In this document: in pieces, positions 32,541 through 42,506 of the stretch
How the letters are laid out: each line of letters starts with the position of its first letter
Position numbering within the stretch: position 1 is the first letter of the stretch
Source of the DNA: Penaeicola halotolerans
Lineage (GTDB): Bacteria; Bacteroidota; Bacteroidia; Cytophagales; Cyclobacteriaceae
Length of the DNA: 64,000 bases
Direction of reading: 5' to 3'
Assembly: GCF_016464625.1 (NCBI RefSeq)
Contig: NZ_JAEAGO010000004.1
Location: 248,001 to 312,000 of the forward strand
Made by a program: the position numbers and the translations under genes
The notes under the pieces: model-generated
Seen by the model: the letters and a program-made list of their open reading frames with translations, nothing else
What the model was told of the DNA's origin: nothing
The model's database searches: none

Positions 32541-33770
32541 CTACAAAATTAAGTTTTTAGCCCAGCAAACGTAATATTTCTTCACGATTTTACTCATTGC
32601 TTTGATATTGGGCAGATCTGATGCTTCTCCCACCTCAATTACCTTGCCCTTTTTGGTCAAAATATTGATGCTATTCTCATTGTGTAAGTAAGCAGCATTG
32701 CTCATCGATCCACTGATCATAAAGTACAAGAGCTCTTGCTGGCTGATGCCGAGTTTTTTACGGGTTTTAGCAGCCAATTTATCTAACTCATCTTGCGTAA
32801 AAGGCTCACTGCTGATTTGTATTTTAAATAGTTTTCTAGCCAGTAGCATCTTACTGATATTTGAAAGAATAAGGTCTGGATGCTCTTGCCATATCTTGAT
32901 CGAAGCCCAGATATCATAGTCGTCTAGTGCAGCAAAAGTGTCTAAGACATTAGGGTCTTTGATGAAATCTTCCCGAGTGTAATTACCTGACAAAAACTTG
33001 TTAAAAGCAGGTGTAGCGAAGAGCTTTTCATCTGATTCAGTGAGTTGCTTTGCTCGTGTGATGAGTTGGATGATCATCTTCTCTGCGCTTACGGTAGTTT
33101 TGTGCAGATACACTTGCCAGTACATGAGTCTTCGAGCGCTGAGGAAGTTTTCTATGCTGTAGATTCCTTTCTCCTCTACTACGATCTGGTCATCTACGAT
33201 ATCGAGCATTTTGATGATCCTATCCGCTCCGATAGTACCTTCTGATACACCTGTGAAAAAACTATCTCGCTGTAAGTAGTCTAGCCTATCGATATCCAAT
33301 TGACTAGATACCAGCTGATGAAAAAACTTTCGCTCATACTGATTACTAAATATCTTGATGGCTAAACTCAATTTGCCATCAAACTCATCGTTGAGTCTAT
33401 GTTGAAGCTGCTCAGAGAGAAACTCATGATTGACATCATTGAGCAGGGTAAATTCCAAAGCGTGAGAAAATGGACCGTGTCCAATGTCATGAAGTAGGAT
33501 AGCAATCAGTGTCGCTTCATACTCTTCCGCATTGATTTTGTGACCTTTTCCTCGAAGGTTACTGAGAGCAATGCCCATCAAGTGCATAGCGCCTATCGCA
33601 TGGTGAAATCTTGTATGAAGTGCACCTGGATAGACCATGTCTGTTAAACCCAGCTGTCGTATTCTGCGTAACCTTTGGAAGTATGGATGTTCGATGATAC
33701 TAAAGATAAGTTCACTCGGTATCGTGATAAACCCATATACAGGATCATTTAGGATTTTTTGACTTTTCAA
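32541..33770 (-). CDS. HD domain phosphohydrolase
   Basis: A 409-residue protein of the dGTPase-like HD superfamily. HTRFHHAIGAMHLM near residue 52, the HD pair in ILLHDIGHGPFSHALE at about 90-105, and DIDRLDYLQRDSFFTGV near 160 supply the metal ligands. The start KILNDPVYGFITIP is typical of the YwfO-like branch, which dephosphorylates deoxynucleotides. It lies 24 bp upstream of lpxD; the last codons contain a likely lpxD promoter. Confidence 0.88.
   Translation of the reverse strand: MKSQKILNDPVYGFITIPSELIFSIIEHPYFQRLRRIRQLGLTDMVYPGALHTRFHHAIGAMHLMGIALSNLRGKGHKINAEEYEATLIAILLHDIGHGPFSHALEFTLLNDVNHEFLSEQLQHRLNDEFDGKLSLAIKIFSNQYERKFFHQLVSSQLDIDRLDYLQRDSFFTGVSEGTIGADRIIKMLDIVDDQIVVEEKGIYSIENFLSARRLMYWQVYLHKTTVSAEKMIIQLITRAKQLTESDEKLFATPAFNKFLSGNYTREDFIKDPNVLDTFAALDDYDIWASIKIWQEHPDLILSNISKMLLARKLFKIQISSEPFTQDELDKLAAKTRKKLGISQQELLYFMISGSMSNAAYLHNENSINILTKKGKVIEVGEASDLPNIKAMSKIVKKYYVCWAKNLIL
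32544..32551 (-). promoter_or_regulatory. Candidate -7 box for lpxD
   Basis: Read on the minus strand the sequence is TAATTTTG, a full match to the Bacteroidota -7 element TAnnTTTG. It overlaps the end of the HD gene and lies 28 nt before the lpxD ATG. A TTTG (32566-32569 on the complement) lies upstream but at 14 bp, shorter than the usual 19-21 bp spacing, so the -33 match is poor. Confidence 0.5.
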
Positions 33771-33841
33771 GTAGCAAATGTTTTAGGTATCCTTATTGCT
33801 TGATTTCAAAATTATTAGATTTAAAGGAATAAATAAGATTT

Positions 33842-35407
33842 ATGCAAAGATTTAACATACTATGGGCAGATGATGAGATAGAGCTTTTGAAGCCACACAT
33901 CATGTTTTTGGAACAAAAGGGCTATAAAGTGACTGGTGTTAATTCTGGTGCTGATGCTTTAGATATCATTGATAATCAAAACTTTGATGTCGTATTTTTA
34001 GATGAGATGATGCCTGGTATGACTGGCCTAGAGACGCTTCAGCAAATCAAAGTACTCAAACCGCAAGTGCCAGTAGTGATGATCACCAAAAGTGAGGAAG
34101 AACATATCATGGAAGATGCCATAGGTTCTAAGATTGCTGATTACTTGATCAAACCACTGAATCCTAATCAAATACTGCTATCTGTTAAAAAGATCCTGCA
34201 AAATAAGCAACTGGTTAGTGAGAAGACCAATATGAGCTATCAGCAGGACTTCCGAAATATCAGTATGGAACTAGGCGATGATTTAGACTACGAAGAGTGG
34301 ATCAATATTTACAAAAAGTTGATCTTTTGGGATCTCGAGATCGATAGTACGACCAATAAAAGCATGCAAGAAGTCTTAGAAATGCAGCTCTCTGAGGCCA
34401 ACTCAACTTTCGGAAAGTATATCAAAGAAAACTATGAATCTTGGCTCAATGATAGCGAGGTCAATAAGCCGCTGCTTTCTCATCAGGTGATGAAGAAAAA
34501 AGTTTTCCCTGAAATCAAGGCGGGGAAGTCTCTGTTTTTTATTGTGATTGATAATTTACGTTTTGACCAATGGAAGGTGCTAGAACCTATGATTTTGGAG
34601 CATTTTCATTTAGAAGAGGAGAGTGCTTATTTTTCTATCTTACCGACCACGACTGCGTTTGCTCGAAATGCGATTTTTAGCGGAATGATGCCTCTAGAAA
34701 TGTCTAAAAAGCATCCACAACTATGGGAAAATGAAGATACAGACGAAGGTAAAAACAATAATGAAGAAGAGTTTTTAAAACTGCACTTACAAAGAGCTGG
34801 TATCAAATCTAAGTTTAGCTACCACAAAGTCATTCATGTCAATCAAGGGAAGCAACTTCTAGAGCAGCTTCCTAATTTGGTTCATAATGAACTCAATGTG
34901 ATGGTATACAATTTCGTAGATATGCTGTCACATGCACGAACAGATCTACAAATGATTCGAGAATTAGCTCCTGATGAGTCTGCCTATCGTTCGCTTACCA
35001 AGAGTTGGTTTGAGCACTCTCCACTTTTCGATATGCTCAAAAAAATTGCAGATCTAGGTCAAAAAGTGATCATTACCACAGATCACGGAACAGTGCGTGT
35101 GAATAAGCCTTACAAGATCGTAGGAGATAGAAATGTCAGCACTAACCTGCGTTATAAGCAAGGTAAAAATCTCAATTATGAGTCAGGAAAAATCATGGAA
35201 GTGAGAAAACCCGAAGCTCTACACTTACCTAAGCTAAATGTGTCATCTTCTTATGTTTTTGCGGTGGAGGACTATTTTTTTGCTTACCCTAACAACTACA
35301 ATTATTATGTGAATTATTTCAAGGACACTTTTCAGCATGGAGGAATTTCCCTAGAAGAAATGATCGTGCCGATAATTTCCTTAAATTCACGTAAAAATTC
35401 GGTTTAG
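33842..35407 (+). CDS. porX: PorX: response regulator fused to PglZ phosphatase domain, T9SS regulator
   Basis: A 521-residue protein with a CheY-like receiver at 1-125 and a PglZ (alkaline-phosphatase superfamily) domain from about 215 to the end. Receiver residues are intact: Asp10 and Asp11, phospho-acceptor Asp54 (VVFLDEMMPG), Thr82, and Lys104 (LIKPL). The PglZ part has FIVIDNLRFDQWKVLEP, LPTTTAFARNAIFSGMMP and ITTDHGTVRV, which hold the metal ligands. PorX with the kinase PorY controls type IX secretion in Porphyromonas. porY is not in this window. tsaE follows in the same frame six bases later. Confidence 0.93.
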   Translation: MQRFNILWADDEIELLKPHIMFLEQKGYKVTGVNSGADALDIIDNQNFDVVFLDEMMPGMTGLETLQQIKVLKPQVPVVMITKSEEEHIMEDAIGSKIADYLIKPLNPNQILLSVKKILQNKQLVSEKTNMSYQQDFRNISMELGDDLDYEEWINIYKKLIFWDLEIDSTTNKSMQEVLEMQLSEANSTFGKYIKENYESWLNDSEVNKPLLSHQVMKKKVFPEIKAGKSLFFIVIDNLRFDQWKVLEPMILEHFHLEEESAYFSILPTTTAFARNAIFSGMMPLEMSKKHPQLWENEDTDEGKNNNEEEFLKLHLQRAGIKSKFSYHKVIHVNQGKQLLEQLPNLVHNELNVMVYNFVDMLSHARTDLQMIRELAPDESAYRSLTKSWFEHSPLFDMLKKIADLGQKVIITTDHGTVRVNKPYKIVGDRNVSTNLRYKQGKNLNYESGKIMEVRKPEALHLPKLNVSSSYVFAVEDYFFAYPNNYNYYVNYFKDTFQHGGISLEEMIVPIISLNSRKNSV

Positions 35408-35410
35408 GAA

Positions 35411-35836
35411 TTGAAACAAATAGTAAGTAAAGGTCTTGACGACTTGCCTGATGTAGCTCGACAAATCATAGCAGCTGCACGGGATAAAAAAGTTTGGGTG
35501 TTTCATGGAGAGATGGGTGCGGGTAAGACCACTTTGATCAAAGCCATCGCTTCTGCCTTTGAGATAGAGGATATCGTACAAAGTCCCACTTTTTCCTTGG
35601 TCAATGAATACCGTAACAAGCAAGGCGCTACTTTCTATCATTTTGATTTTTATAGGATAGCTGATGAAGAGGAGGCCATGCAGATCGGTGTGGAGGAGTA
35701 CTTGGACTCTGGACATTATTGCTGGCTCGAATGGGCATCTTTGATACCGAATCTTTTGCCTGATGCACTTTTGATGATCAAAATATCATTAAATCAATCA
35801 GGTCACCGTATCATAGCACTAGAGCATTATGACTAA
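35411..35836 (+). CDS. tsaE: tRNA t6A synthesis ATPase TsaE
   Basis: A 141-residue ATPase needed with TsaB/TsaD for the t6A modification at tRNA position 37. Walker A is GEMGAGKTT at residues 33-41; VQSPTFSLVNEY, YHFDFYRIADEEEAMQIGVEEY and CWLEWASLIPNLLP are the family strings. The start is TTG at 35411; only one codon (GAA) separates it from the porX TAG, in the same frame. The stop overlaps the ald start by 8 nt. Other t6A genes are elsewhere. Confidence 0.92.
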   Translation: MKQIVSKGLDDLPDVARQIIAAARDKKVWVFHGEMGAGKTTLIKAIASAFEIEDIVQSPTFSLVNEYRNKQGATFYHFDFYRIADEEEAMQIGVEEYLDSGHYCWLEWASLIPNLLPDALLMIKISLNQSGHRIIALEHYD

Positions 35837-37055
35837 AAAGCAGCGTCAAAGTATGTCTGAGTTGGCTAAGGAATCCAGCTTATATCCTCAAGAGGCACTC
35901 ATGCCGATCAAGGAAAAGAATAAGTCGCTCCAAATAGGCATGCCTAAGGAGATAGCAATGCAAGAAAAACGGCTCGTGCTCACACCTGAGGCAGTAGGTC
36001 TACTTACTAGTAATGGGCAGAGAGTCATCGTGGAGTCTGAAGCAGGACTTCCTTCAAGATATACTGATAAGGATTACAGCGAAGCAGGTGCGCAGATCTG
36101 CTACTCTCCAGAAGAGGCTTTAGAATGTGAGCTCGTAGTCAAAGTAGAGCCTCCTACCATTGAGGAGATCGACAAGATGAAAACAGGAGCTACTTTGATT
36201 TCAGCCTTGCAAATGGGCAATCAAGTACCCGAGTTTATCAAAGCGCTTAATCAAAAGAAAATAACAGCTATAGGATTTGAGCTACTGGAAGATAAAGTAG
36301 GTGGTATGCCAGTAGTAAGAGCAATGAGTGAAATCGCAGGCAGTACGGTGATGCTCATCGCAGCAGAATATCTCAGCTCAGTGAATAATGGCAATGGACT
36401 TATCCTAGGTGGTATCACTGGGGTGGTACCTACTCAAGTCGTGATCATAGGAGCGGGTACAGTCGCAGAGTATGCAGCTCGTACAGCTTTGGGACTAGGC
36501 GCACAAATCAAGATATTTGATAATCACATATACAAACTGAGAAGGATCAAGCACCTTCTCGGACAGCAAGTATATACCTCTACCATTGATTCACTTACAC
36601 TGGGGGAGGCACTCAAAAATGCAGATGTAGTCATAGGAGCTCTGAGAGCAGAAAAAGGCAGATCAAAAGTAGTCGTCAGTGAAGAGATGGTCTCTTGTAT
36701 GAAGCCTGGATCTATCGTCATAGATGTAAGTATCGATCAAGGAGGCTGTGTAGAGACTTCAGAACTAACAAGCCATGCGCGACCAATTTTTAGAAAATAT
36801 GATGTGATTCATTACTGCGTGCCAAATATCCCTTCTAGAGTATCTCGTACCGCTACGATGGCGCTAAGCAATATTTTCACACCGATCATTTTGCAAGCGG
36901 CTGATGTCGGAGGGATCAATGATATGATCTTTACCTATAAGTGGTTTATGAATGGTGTATACACTTATAAAGGAAGCTTGACAAATGCTAATCTGGGTAG
37001 GAAATTTAATATGCCACACAAAGAACTACAGCTCTTGATGGCTGCAAGGTTTTAG
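35829..37055 (+). CDS. ald: Alanine dehydrogenase
   Basis: A 408-residue NAD-dependent enzyme that interconverts L-alanine and pyruvate plus ammonium. IGMPKEIAMQEKRLVLTPE begins the AlaDh N-terminal domain near residue 37. The Rossmann motif VIIGAGTVAEYAARTALGLGA lies near 205, and DVSIDQGGCVETS and VPNIPSRVSRTATMALSN are conserved active-site strings. The extra 35 residues at the N-terminus are common in Bacteroidota copies. It overlaps tsaE by 8 nt, so porX-tsaE-ald looks like one transcript, ended by a strong hairpin. Confidence 0.88.
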   Translation: MTKKQRQSMSELAKESSLYPQEALMPIKEKNKSLQIGMPKEIAMQEKRLVLTPEAVGLLTSNGQRVIVESEAGLPSRYTDKDYSEAGAQICYSPEEALECELVVKVEPPTIEEIDKMKTGATLISALQMGNQVPEFIKALNQKKITAIGFELLEDKVGGMPVVRAMSEIAGSTVMLIAAEYLSSVNNGNGLILGGITGVVPTQVVIIGAGTVAEYAARTALGLGAQIKIFDNHIYKLRRIKHLLGQQVYTSTIDSLTLGEALKNADVVIGALRAEKGRSKVVVSEEMVSCMKPGSIVIDVSIDQGGCVETSELTSHARPIFRKYDVIHYCVPNIPSRVSRTATMALSNIFTPIILQAADVGGINDMIFTYKWFMNGVYTYKGSLTNANLGRKFNMPHKELQLLMAARF

Positions 37056-37091
37056 AAAATAAAAGGGGACTTCTAAGTCCCCTTTTATTTT
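37056..37091. terminator. Bidirectional terminator between ald and the SIMPL gene
   Basis: A long inverted repeat, AAAATAAAAGGGGACTT / AAGTCCCCTTTTATTTT, with a tiny loop. Its GC core and A/T flanks make it effective in both directions between the convergent genes. Confidence 0.85.
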
Positions 37092-37785
37092 ATTTGATCT
37101 TCCAGACGATAGTGATTTCATCTGTGATGTCGAGAGCTTTAGCTTCGATAGAAGGGCTCATCTTCATAGCAGCCATATCAAATGATGCGCGTGGAGCTAT
37201 TTGAGATTCGCCATAGTGTCTCACTTGATGAATCGCTGTTGAGCTGATGCCTAATCCTTCAAATATCACGTTGCCTTTTTCTTTAGCATCTGCGATGGCC
37301 ATTTGTAGCAATTGTTTTTTGATAGCTGCTTTCTTTTCATCACTTAGTGTAAAATTAACGCTCATATTATTCGACACGTTTTTGCTGATGACAGCTACAG
37401 CTTTTTCTAGATCTTTTTGGACATTAGGAAATGTAAAGCTGATAAGTTGAGAGGCTACAAATCCACTATCCTTCATGTTATTGTTGCGATAAATGCGATT
37501 TGGTACAACAGAATAGTTACTTGTAGTAAGTTGTTCCTTTTTAAATCCAGCCTTGATCCATTCTCTTTCAAGTTTGGCTACTGATGCGTTGAGTTGCTTG
37601 GTCGCAGCATCTGCATCAGCCTGTATATTAGCCATTTCTATTTGAAATACTGCCAAATCTGGCTTAACTGAAAGTTTAGAGGTTCCCCGTACTTCGATCG
37701 TGCTGACTTCCTGAGAAGTGTTTTGTCCTACAGCTTGAATGTAGAGTAGCCCGATCAATCCCATCAATAGCGTTAGCTTTTTCAT
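37090..37785 (-). CDS. Secreted SIMPL (DUF541) domain protein
   Basis: A 231-residue exported protein: signal peptide (MKKLTLLMGLIGLLYIQAVG), then a SIMPL domain with STIEVRGTSKLSVKPDLAVFQIEM and DAATKQLNASVAKLEREW. A C-terminal half has IAIADAKEKGNVIFEGLG-like helix and a final strand. SIMPL/DUF541 proteins (E. coli YggE type) are periplasmic and linked to oxidative stress, but the mechanism is not known. It is a single-gene unit between terminators. Confidence 0.85.
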   Translation of the reverse strand: MKKLTLLMGLIGLLYIQAVGQNTSQEVSTIEVRGTSKLSVKPDLAVFQIEMANIQADADAATKQLNASVAKLEREWIKAGFKKEQLTTSNYSVVPNRIYRNNNMKDSGFVASQLISFTFPNVQKDLEKAVAVISKNVSNNMSVNFTLSDEKKAAIKKQLLQMAIADAKEKGNVIFEGLGISSTAIHQVRHYGESQIAPRASFDMAAMKMSPSIEAKALDITDEITIVWKIK

Positions 37786-37920
37786 GATTTTTATGATTTA
37801 GTTTAAAAATATAGACGCTTATCCCAATTACTGCGCCAAATCTTGCGCTTAAAGAATGGTTAGCGCAAAGAAAAAAGCAGTTGTCAGATTATCAATTATT
37901 TATAAAAAGAGGGAATAAAT

Positions 37921-37941
37921 AAAGGCTCCAAAGGAGCCTTT
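37921..37941 (-). terminator. Rho-independent terminator of valS
   Basis: A 9-bp stem AAAGGCTCC / GGAGCCTTT with an AAA loop. On the minus strand it follows the valS stop after about 20 bases and is succeeded by a T-rich tract. Confidence 0.75.
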
Positions 37942-37959
37942 AATTTTAAGTGATTTGTT

Positions 37960-40581
37960 TTATTTCAGTTTTGCTAAGCTTTCTTCGAGTGCTTTGATCT
38001 TCGCTTCCGCATCAGCTTGTTTCTTTTTCTCATTGGCTACTACCTGCTCTGGAGCTCCACTGACAAACTTTTCATTACTGAGTTTTTTCATCACAGAGTT
38101 GAGAAATCCCTTAGTGTACTCTAGTTCAGCAATGATGTTAGCTTTTTCTTCCTCTAAGTTCACTTCACCAGCCACTGGAATAAAAAACTCATCTCCTTTG
38201 ATCACAAAGCTTAGTGAATTGGCAGCTTCATCTCCGAAGCTGATACTTTCTACATTTGCGAGCTTAGTAATGATATTCTGATATTGAATATACTTGTCTT
38301 GCTGTGTAGTTTTGATAATCAACTCAAGCTCTACCTTCGGAGATATGCCTTTAGACGCACGGATATTTCTAATCTGCGATACTACTTCAAAGGTCAATTC
38401 CATGCCTTGGATATCAGCAATATCAAATGCCCGTGCACTTGGCCAATCAGCGATGATCAAGCTCTGATCTATGCTGCGCTCCTTGATCTGATGCCAGAGT
38501 TCTTCCGTGATAAATGGCATGAATGGATGCAAGATTTTCAACAGCTGCTCAAATATCTCAATAGTCTTGTCATAAGTCTGCTGATCTATAGGCTGCTGAT
38601 AGGCAGGCTTGATCATCTCAAGGTACCAAGAGCAGAAATCATCCCATACAAGCTTATAAGTAGTCATAAGCGCATCAGAGATTCTGAATTTATCAAAGTG
38701 CTCTTCTATCTCACTCAGTGCTTGATTCAGTCTATTCTCAAACCAGCTAATCGCTGCCGCATTGTGGCTACCATCTAGCTTGGGATCTATTTCCCAACCT
38801 TTGACCAGTCTGAAAGCATTCCAGATTTTATTGCTAAAGTTTCTTCCTTGCTCGACTAGTTTTTCATCAAAAGGCAAATCGTTTCCAGCAGGGGAGGAGA
38901 ATAGCATGCCCGTACGAACGCCATCTGCTCCATATTGCTCGATCAGATCGATTGGGTCTGGTGAGTTGCCGAGTGATTTAGACATTTTTCTACCTTGTTT
39001 ATCTCTAACAATTCCTGTGAGATAGACATTTTTGAATGGCATCTGTCCACGGTACTCATAGCCAGCCATGATCATACGGGCTACCCAGAAGAATAATATT
39101 TCTGGTGCAGTCACAAGGTCATTGGTAGGATAGAAGTACTTGATATCTTCATTCTCTGGATCTTTGAATCCATCGAAAACTGAAATCGGCCATAACCAAG
39201 AAGAGAACCATGTATCAAGAACATCCTCATCTTGTCTTAAGTCTTTGATCGTCAGTGTAGCATCATATTTCTCTTGTGCGATAGCTAGTGCTTTCTCAGG
39301 AGAGTTGGCTACTACGATCTCACCGCTAGGGAGGTAGTAAGCTGGAATCCTGTGTCCCCACCATAGCTGACGAGAGATACACCAGTCCCGGACGTTTTCC
39401 ATCCAGCTACGGTACATGTTTTTAAACTTAGCAGGGTGAAGTTGGATCTGATCATTCATCACATTTTCTAGTGCCGGCTTGGTGATTTGATCCATTTTCA
39501 GAAACCACTGCAGAGAAAGCTTAGGTTCTATAACAGCATCTGTTCGCTCAGAGTGACCGACATTAGACATGTAGTCTTCTTCCTTGACCAGTTGGTCTAC
39601 TTCAGCTAGTAGCTTGGCTATCTTCTTTCTAGCGATGAAGCGGTCTTCACCCACTAGTATTTGAGCTTTTTCGTTGAGCGTACCATCATCATTAAGGATA
39701 TCAATGACCTCTAGCTTATGTCTGAGTCCTATTTCATAGTCATTGAGATCGTGAGCAGGCGTGACTTTGAGACAGCCTGTACCGAACTCCATGTCCACAT
39801 AGTCATCTTCTATGATTGGAATGCTTTTATTGATCAAAGGAATGATCGCCCGTTTACCTTTGAGATGCGTGAATCGGCTATCATTTGGATTGATACAAAT
39901 GGCTACGTCAGCCATGATGGTCTCTGGACGTGTAGTTGCTATTGTCAGGAAATCCTGAGTACCTTCTATTTGATATTTGATGTGATAAAGCTTAGAGCGT
40001 ACTTCTTTGAAGATAACTTCATCATCGGATAGCGCAGTTTTTCCTTTAGGATCCCAATTGACCATACGGATGCCTCTGTAGATTTGTCCTTTATTGAACA
40101 AGTCAACAAATACATCGATGACAGCAGCACTGAGATCTTCTTCCATGGTGAATCGCGTACGATCCCAATCACAGGAAGCCCCTAGCTTTTTGAGTTGCTC
40201 TAGGATGATACCGCCATATTTTTCCTTCCATTCCCAAGCATGCTTGAGGAAGTCTTCACGGCTGATATTTTTCTTATCGATACCTTTTTCTTTGAGCATA
40301 GCGACTACCTTGGCCTCTGTAGCAATGGACGCATGGTCTGTGCCCGGAACCCAGCAAGCCTCCATACCTTTCATACGTGCTCTTCTGATGAGTACATCCT
40401 GGATGGTGTTATTAAGCATATGCCCCATGTGAAGTACTCCAGTGACATTAGGTGGAGGAATCACGATGGTATAAGGCTTTTTCTCGGGATTGGCTTTGGC
40501 TTTGAAGAAACCATTGTCCAGCCAATACTGATACCATTTGCTCTCTGTTTCTTGTGGATTGTACTTTGTAGCTATCGACAT
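37960..40581 (-). CDS. valS: Valine--tRNA ligase
   Basis: An 873-residue class I synthetase charging tRNA-Val. The HIGH motif appears as [16 protein letters not shown] (His51), the KMSKS motif as [14 protein letters not shown] near residue 530. The editing domain lies between them ([16 protein letters not shown]), then an anticodon-binding domain and the C-terminal ValS coiled coil (about 805-873, [20 protein letters not shown]). The ATG at 40581 is chosen since the longer frame adds 13 unconserved residues. It is divergent from fahA. Confidence 0.96.
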   Translation of the reverse strand: MSIATKYNPQETESKWYQYWLDNGFFKAKANPEKKPYTIVIPPPNVTGVLHMGHMLNNTIQDVLIRRARMKGMEACWVPGTDHASIATEAKVVAMLKEKGIDKKNISREDFLKHAWEWKEKYGGIILEQLKKLGASCDWDRTRFTMEEDLSAAVIDVFVDLFNKGQIYRGIRMVNWDPKGKTALSDDEVIFKEVRSKLYHIKYQIEGTQDFLTIATTRPETIMADVAICINPNDSRFTHLKGKRAIIPLINKSIPIIEDDYVDMEFGTGCLKVTPAHDLNDYEIGLRHKLEVIDILNDDGTLNEKAQILVGEDRFIARKKIAKLLAEVDQLVKEEDYMSNVGHSERTDAVIEPKLSLQWFLKMDQITKPALENVMNDQIQLHPAKFKNMYRSWMENVRDWCISRQLWWGHRIPAYYLPSGEIVVANSPEKALAIAQEKYDATLTIKDLRQDEDVLDTWFSSWLWPISVFDGFKDPENEDIKYFYPTNDLVTAPEILFFWVARMIMAGYEYRGQMPFKNVYLTGIVRDKQGRKMSKSLGNSPDPIDLIEQYGADGVRTGMLFSSPAGNDLPFDEKLVEQGRNFSNKIWNAFRLVKGWEIDPKLDGSHNAAAISWFENRLNQALSEIEEHFDKFRISDALMTTYKLVWDDFCSWYLEMIKPAYQQPIDQQTYDKTIEIFEQLLKILHPFMPFITEELWHQIKERSIDQSLIIADWPSARAFDIADIQGMELTFEVVSQIRNIRASKGISPKVELELIIKTTQQDKYIQYQNIITKLANVESISFGDEAANSLSFVIKGDEFFIPVAGEVNLEEEKANIIAELEYTKGFLNSVMKKLSNEKFVSGAPEQVVANEKKKQADAEAKIKALEESLAKLK

Positions 40582-40617
40582 GATATAATATATAATTCTG
40601 AATGCTCTATGAAGGCA

Positions 40618-40625
40618 CAAAAATA
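40618..40625 (-). promoter_or_regulatory. Candidate -7 box for valS
   Basis: On the minus strand the sequence is TATTTTTG, a full TAnnTTTG match 36 nt before the valS ATG. No good TTTG lies at the -33 distance. The divergent fahA gene has the same octamer on the other strand 90 bp away. Confidence 0.5.
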
Positions 40626-40714
40626 AGGGAAAAAATGATTATGGCCTTGTCGTTACTTAAAGGAAAGGGAAATTTTAAAGCAGTGGTTTAATTTTTATAA
40701 AGCTACTAAAGTCT

Positions 40715-40722
40715 TATTTTTG
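40715..40722 (+). promoter_or_regulatory. Candidate -7 box for fumarylacetoacetase gene
   Basis: TATTTTTG matches TAnnTTTG and lies 21 nt before the ATG at 40744. A TTTT at about 40692-40695 sits 19 bp upstream and could be a one-mismatch -33 element (TTTG). It would give a leader of about 15 nt. Confidence 0.55.
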
Positions 40723-40743
40723 CGCAACACTAACAGTTTAGAG

Positions 40744-42012
40744 ATGACGAACGCGAATGACCCTTCCTTAAAAACATGGGTACAAGTCCCTAAAGGATCA
40801 GATTTTCCAATTCAAAACTTACCTTTTGGCATTTTTAAAAACAAGCGACTCAGTCCTAGAGCTGGGGTTGCTATTGGAGATAAAATAGTAGATTTAGCTG
40901 TTTTGCAAGAGGAAGGCTTTTTATCAGCACTTCATTTACCTGATGCGATATTTTTAGGTGAAAGCCTCAATGACTTCATAGAACTTGGTAGGCCTGTTAC
41001 TAAAAAAGTACGTGAACGCGTATCAGAGTTGCTAAGAGAAGATAATGAAGAACTCAGAGACCATCAGTCACGAGGCAAGGTTATGGTCAATAGAAAAGAA
41101 GCAGAAATGCTCATGCCTGTCAAAGTGGGGGATTATACTGACTTCTACAGTAGTATGGAGCATGCAACCAATGTCGGCAGTATGTTTCGAGATCCAGCGA
41201 ATGCTCTTTTGCCAAATTGGAAGCACTTACCAGTAGGCTATCATGGTAGAGCCTCTTCTATCATACCTTCTGGGGTGAATATTCACCGGCCTAAAGGTCA
41301 ATATAAGACTCCTGACATGGATGCGCCACAGTTTGGCCCATCACGAAAGATGGATATGGAGTTGGAGATGGGTTTTATTACATGTAAGCCAACCAAACTT
41401 GGTGACAGTATCACAACAGCAGAAGCAGAGGAACATATATTCGGTTTTGTCCTATTCAATGATTGGTCAGCGAGAGATTTGCAAGCATGGGAATACGTAC
41501 CTCTTGGGCCTTTCTTAGGAAAAAACTTTGCTTCTTCGATGTCTCCTTGGATCGTTACCTTAGATGCTTTAGAGCCGTTTAGAGTAGCGGGGCCAAAGCA
41601 AGACACTCCTGTTTTACCTTACTTGGCTTTTAAGGGAAATAAGAGTTTTGATATCAAGCTAGAGGCTTACTTAAAACCAGAAGGTGGCAAGGATAATCTA
41701 ATTTGCCAGTCAAACTTCAAGTACATGTACTGGAATATAGCTCAGCAACTAGCCCATCACACCGTCAATGGCTGTAATATCAACGTGGGAGACTTGTATG
41801 CTTCAGGTACGATTTCAGGGCCTACTGAGGATAGCTTTGGTTCATTACTCGAGCTCAGCTGGAATGGTACCAAGCCACTAAAGCTAGCAGATGGTACAAA
41901 GCGAAGCTTTATGGAAGATGGTGATACCATCACGCTGAAGGGCTACTGTGAAAAAGATGGCGTAAAAATAGGCTTCGGTGAAGTCACAGCAACTTTACTT
42001 CCTGCAAAGTAA
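40744..42012 (+). CDS. fahA: Fumarylacetoacetase
   Basis: A 422-residue enzyme that hydrolyses fumarylacetoacetate to fumarate and acetoacetate, the last step of tyrosine breakdown. The string DFYSSMEHATNVGSMFR near residue 120 holds the metal and catalytic residues. YHGRASSIIPSG, MDMELEMGFI, FNDWSARDLQAWEYVPLGPF and GTISGPTEDSFGSLLEL are all typical of full-length FAH. The ATG at 40744 is used: an in-frame TTG eight codons upstream falls inside the promoter. No other tyrosine-degradation gene is adjacent. Confidence 0.94.
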   Translation: MTNANDPSLKTWVQVPKGSDFPIQNLPFGIFKNKRLSPRAGVAIGDKIVDLAVLQEEGFLSALHLPDAIFLGESLNDFIELGRPVTKKVRERVSELLREDNEELRDHQSRGKVMVNRKEAEMLMPVKVGDYTDFYSSMEHATNVGSMFRDPANALLPNWKHLPVGYHGRASSIIPSGVNIHRPKGQYKTPDMDAPQFGPSRKMDMELEMGFITCKPTKLGDSITTAEAEEHIFGFVLFNDWSARDLQAWEYVPLGPFLGKNFASSMSPWIVTLDALEPFRVAGPKQDTPVLPYLAFKGNKSFDIKLEAYLKPEGGKDNLICQSNFKYMYWNIAQQLAHHTVNGCNINVGDLYASGTISGPTEDSFGSLLELSWNGTKPLKLADGTKRSFMEDGDTITLKGYCEKDGVKIGFGEVTATLLPAK

Positions 42013-42016
42013 AACG

Positions 42017-42042
42017 AAAAAGGCACCTAATGGTGCCTTTTT
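42017..42042 (+). terminator. Rho-independent terminator of fahA
   Basis: An 11-bp stem AAAAAGGCACC / GGTGCCTTTTT with a TAAT loop follows the stop by four bases. It is symmetrical enough to work also for the convergent gene at 42057. Confidence 0.85.
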
Positions 42043-42056
42043 ATATTGAAATGACC

Positions 42057-42506
42057 TTAAGATTTCACCTGTTTTTTAGCTACTTTATCTCTAAGGTAGC
42101 TAACTGCTTGCTCGTAATTAGTGCTCTCATGATTACTCATATTGTAGAGAATCGGACCAGGTAGTTGTACTGTAAGGTGTTTAAACTCTTTTGAGTTAGC
42201 CTTGATGATTTCTTCTTTCCAAGCTGCTATATCTGTGATAGGGAACTGCCTTTTGACGCCTTTAAGTGGGACTCGGATCGATATTTTGCCTTTTCCTAAT
42301 GTCAAAAATCGAATGTTGCTCATTAATTTGATCAAAACGAAAACAGCTGCTAATGTTAGTAAGGTAGCTAAGCCAATATACACATAGATCGGCCAAGTCT
42401 GTACAGTGTAAAAGTGTCTGAGCAGCCACATCACTCCTATGGAAAATAATATAGCCAAAAATGTCAAAAGAAAAATGACATTTGCTTTGGGCTTGCAGAT
42501 GATCAT
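42057..42506 (-). CDS. Small membrane protein with possible PH-like domain
   Basis: A 149-residue protein with two transmembrane helices at about 9-29 and 38-62, then a soluble part (RFLTLGKGKISIRVPLKG, FPITDIAAWKEEIIKANS, HLTVQLPGPIL) whose strand pattern and 'interaction with membrane then short beta domain' layout recall bacterial PH-like membrane proteins. The family is not certain. Its ATG overlaps the acpH-like gene stop by 4 nt, so it is probably co-translated with it. Confidence 0.65.
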   Translation of the reverse strand: MIICKPKANVIFLLTFLAILFSIGVMWLLRHFYTVQTWPIYVYIGLATLLTLAAVFVLIKLMSNIRFLTLGKGKISIRVPLKGVKRQFPITDIAAWKEEIIKANSKEFKHLTVQLPGPILYNMSNHESTNYEQAVSYLRDKVAKKQVKS

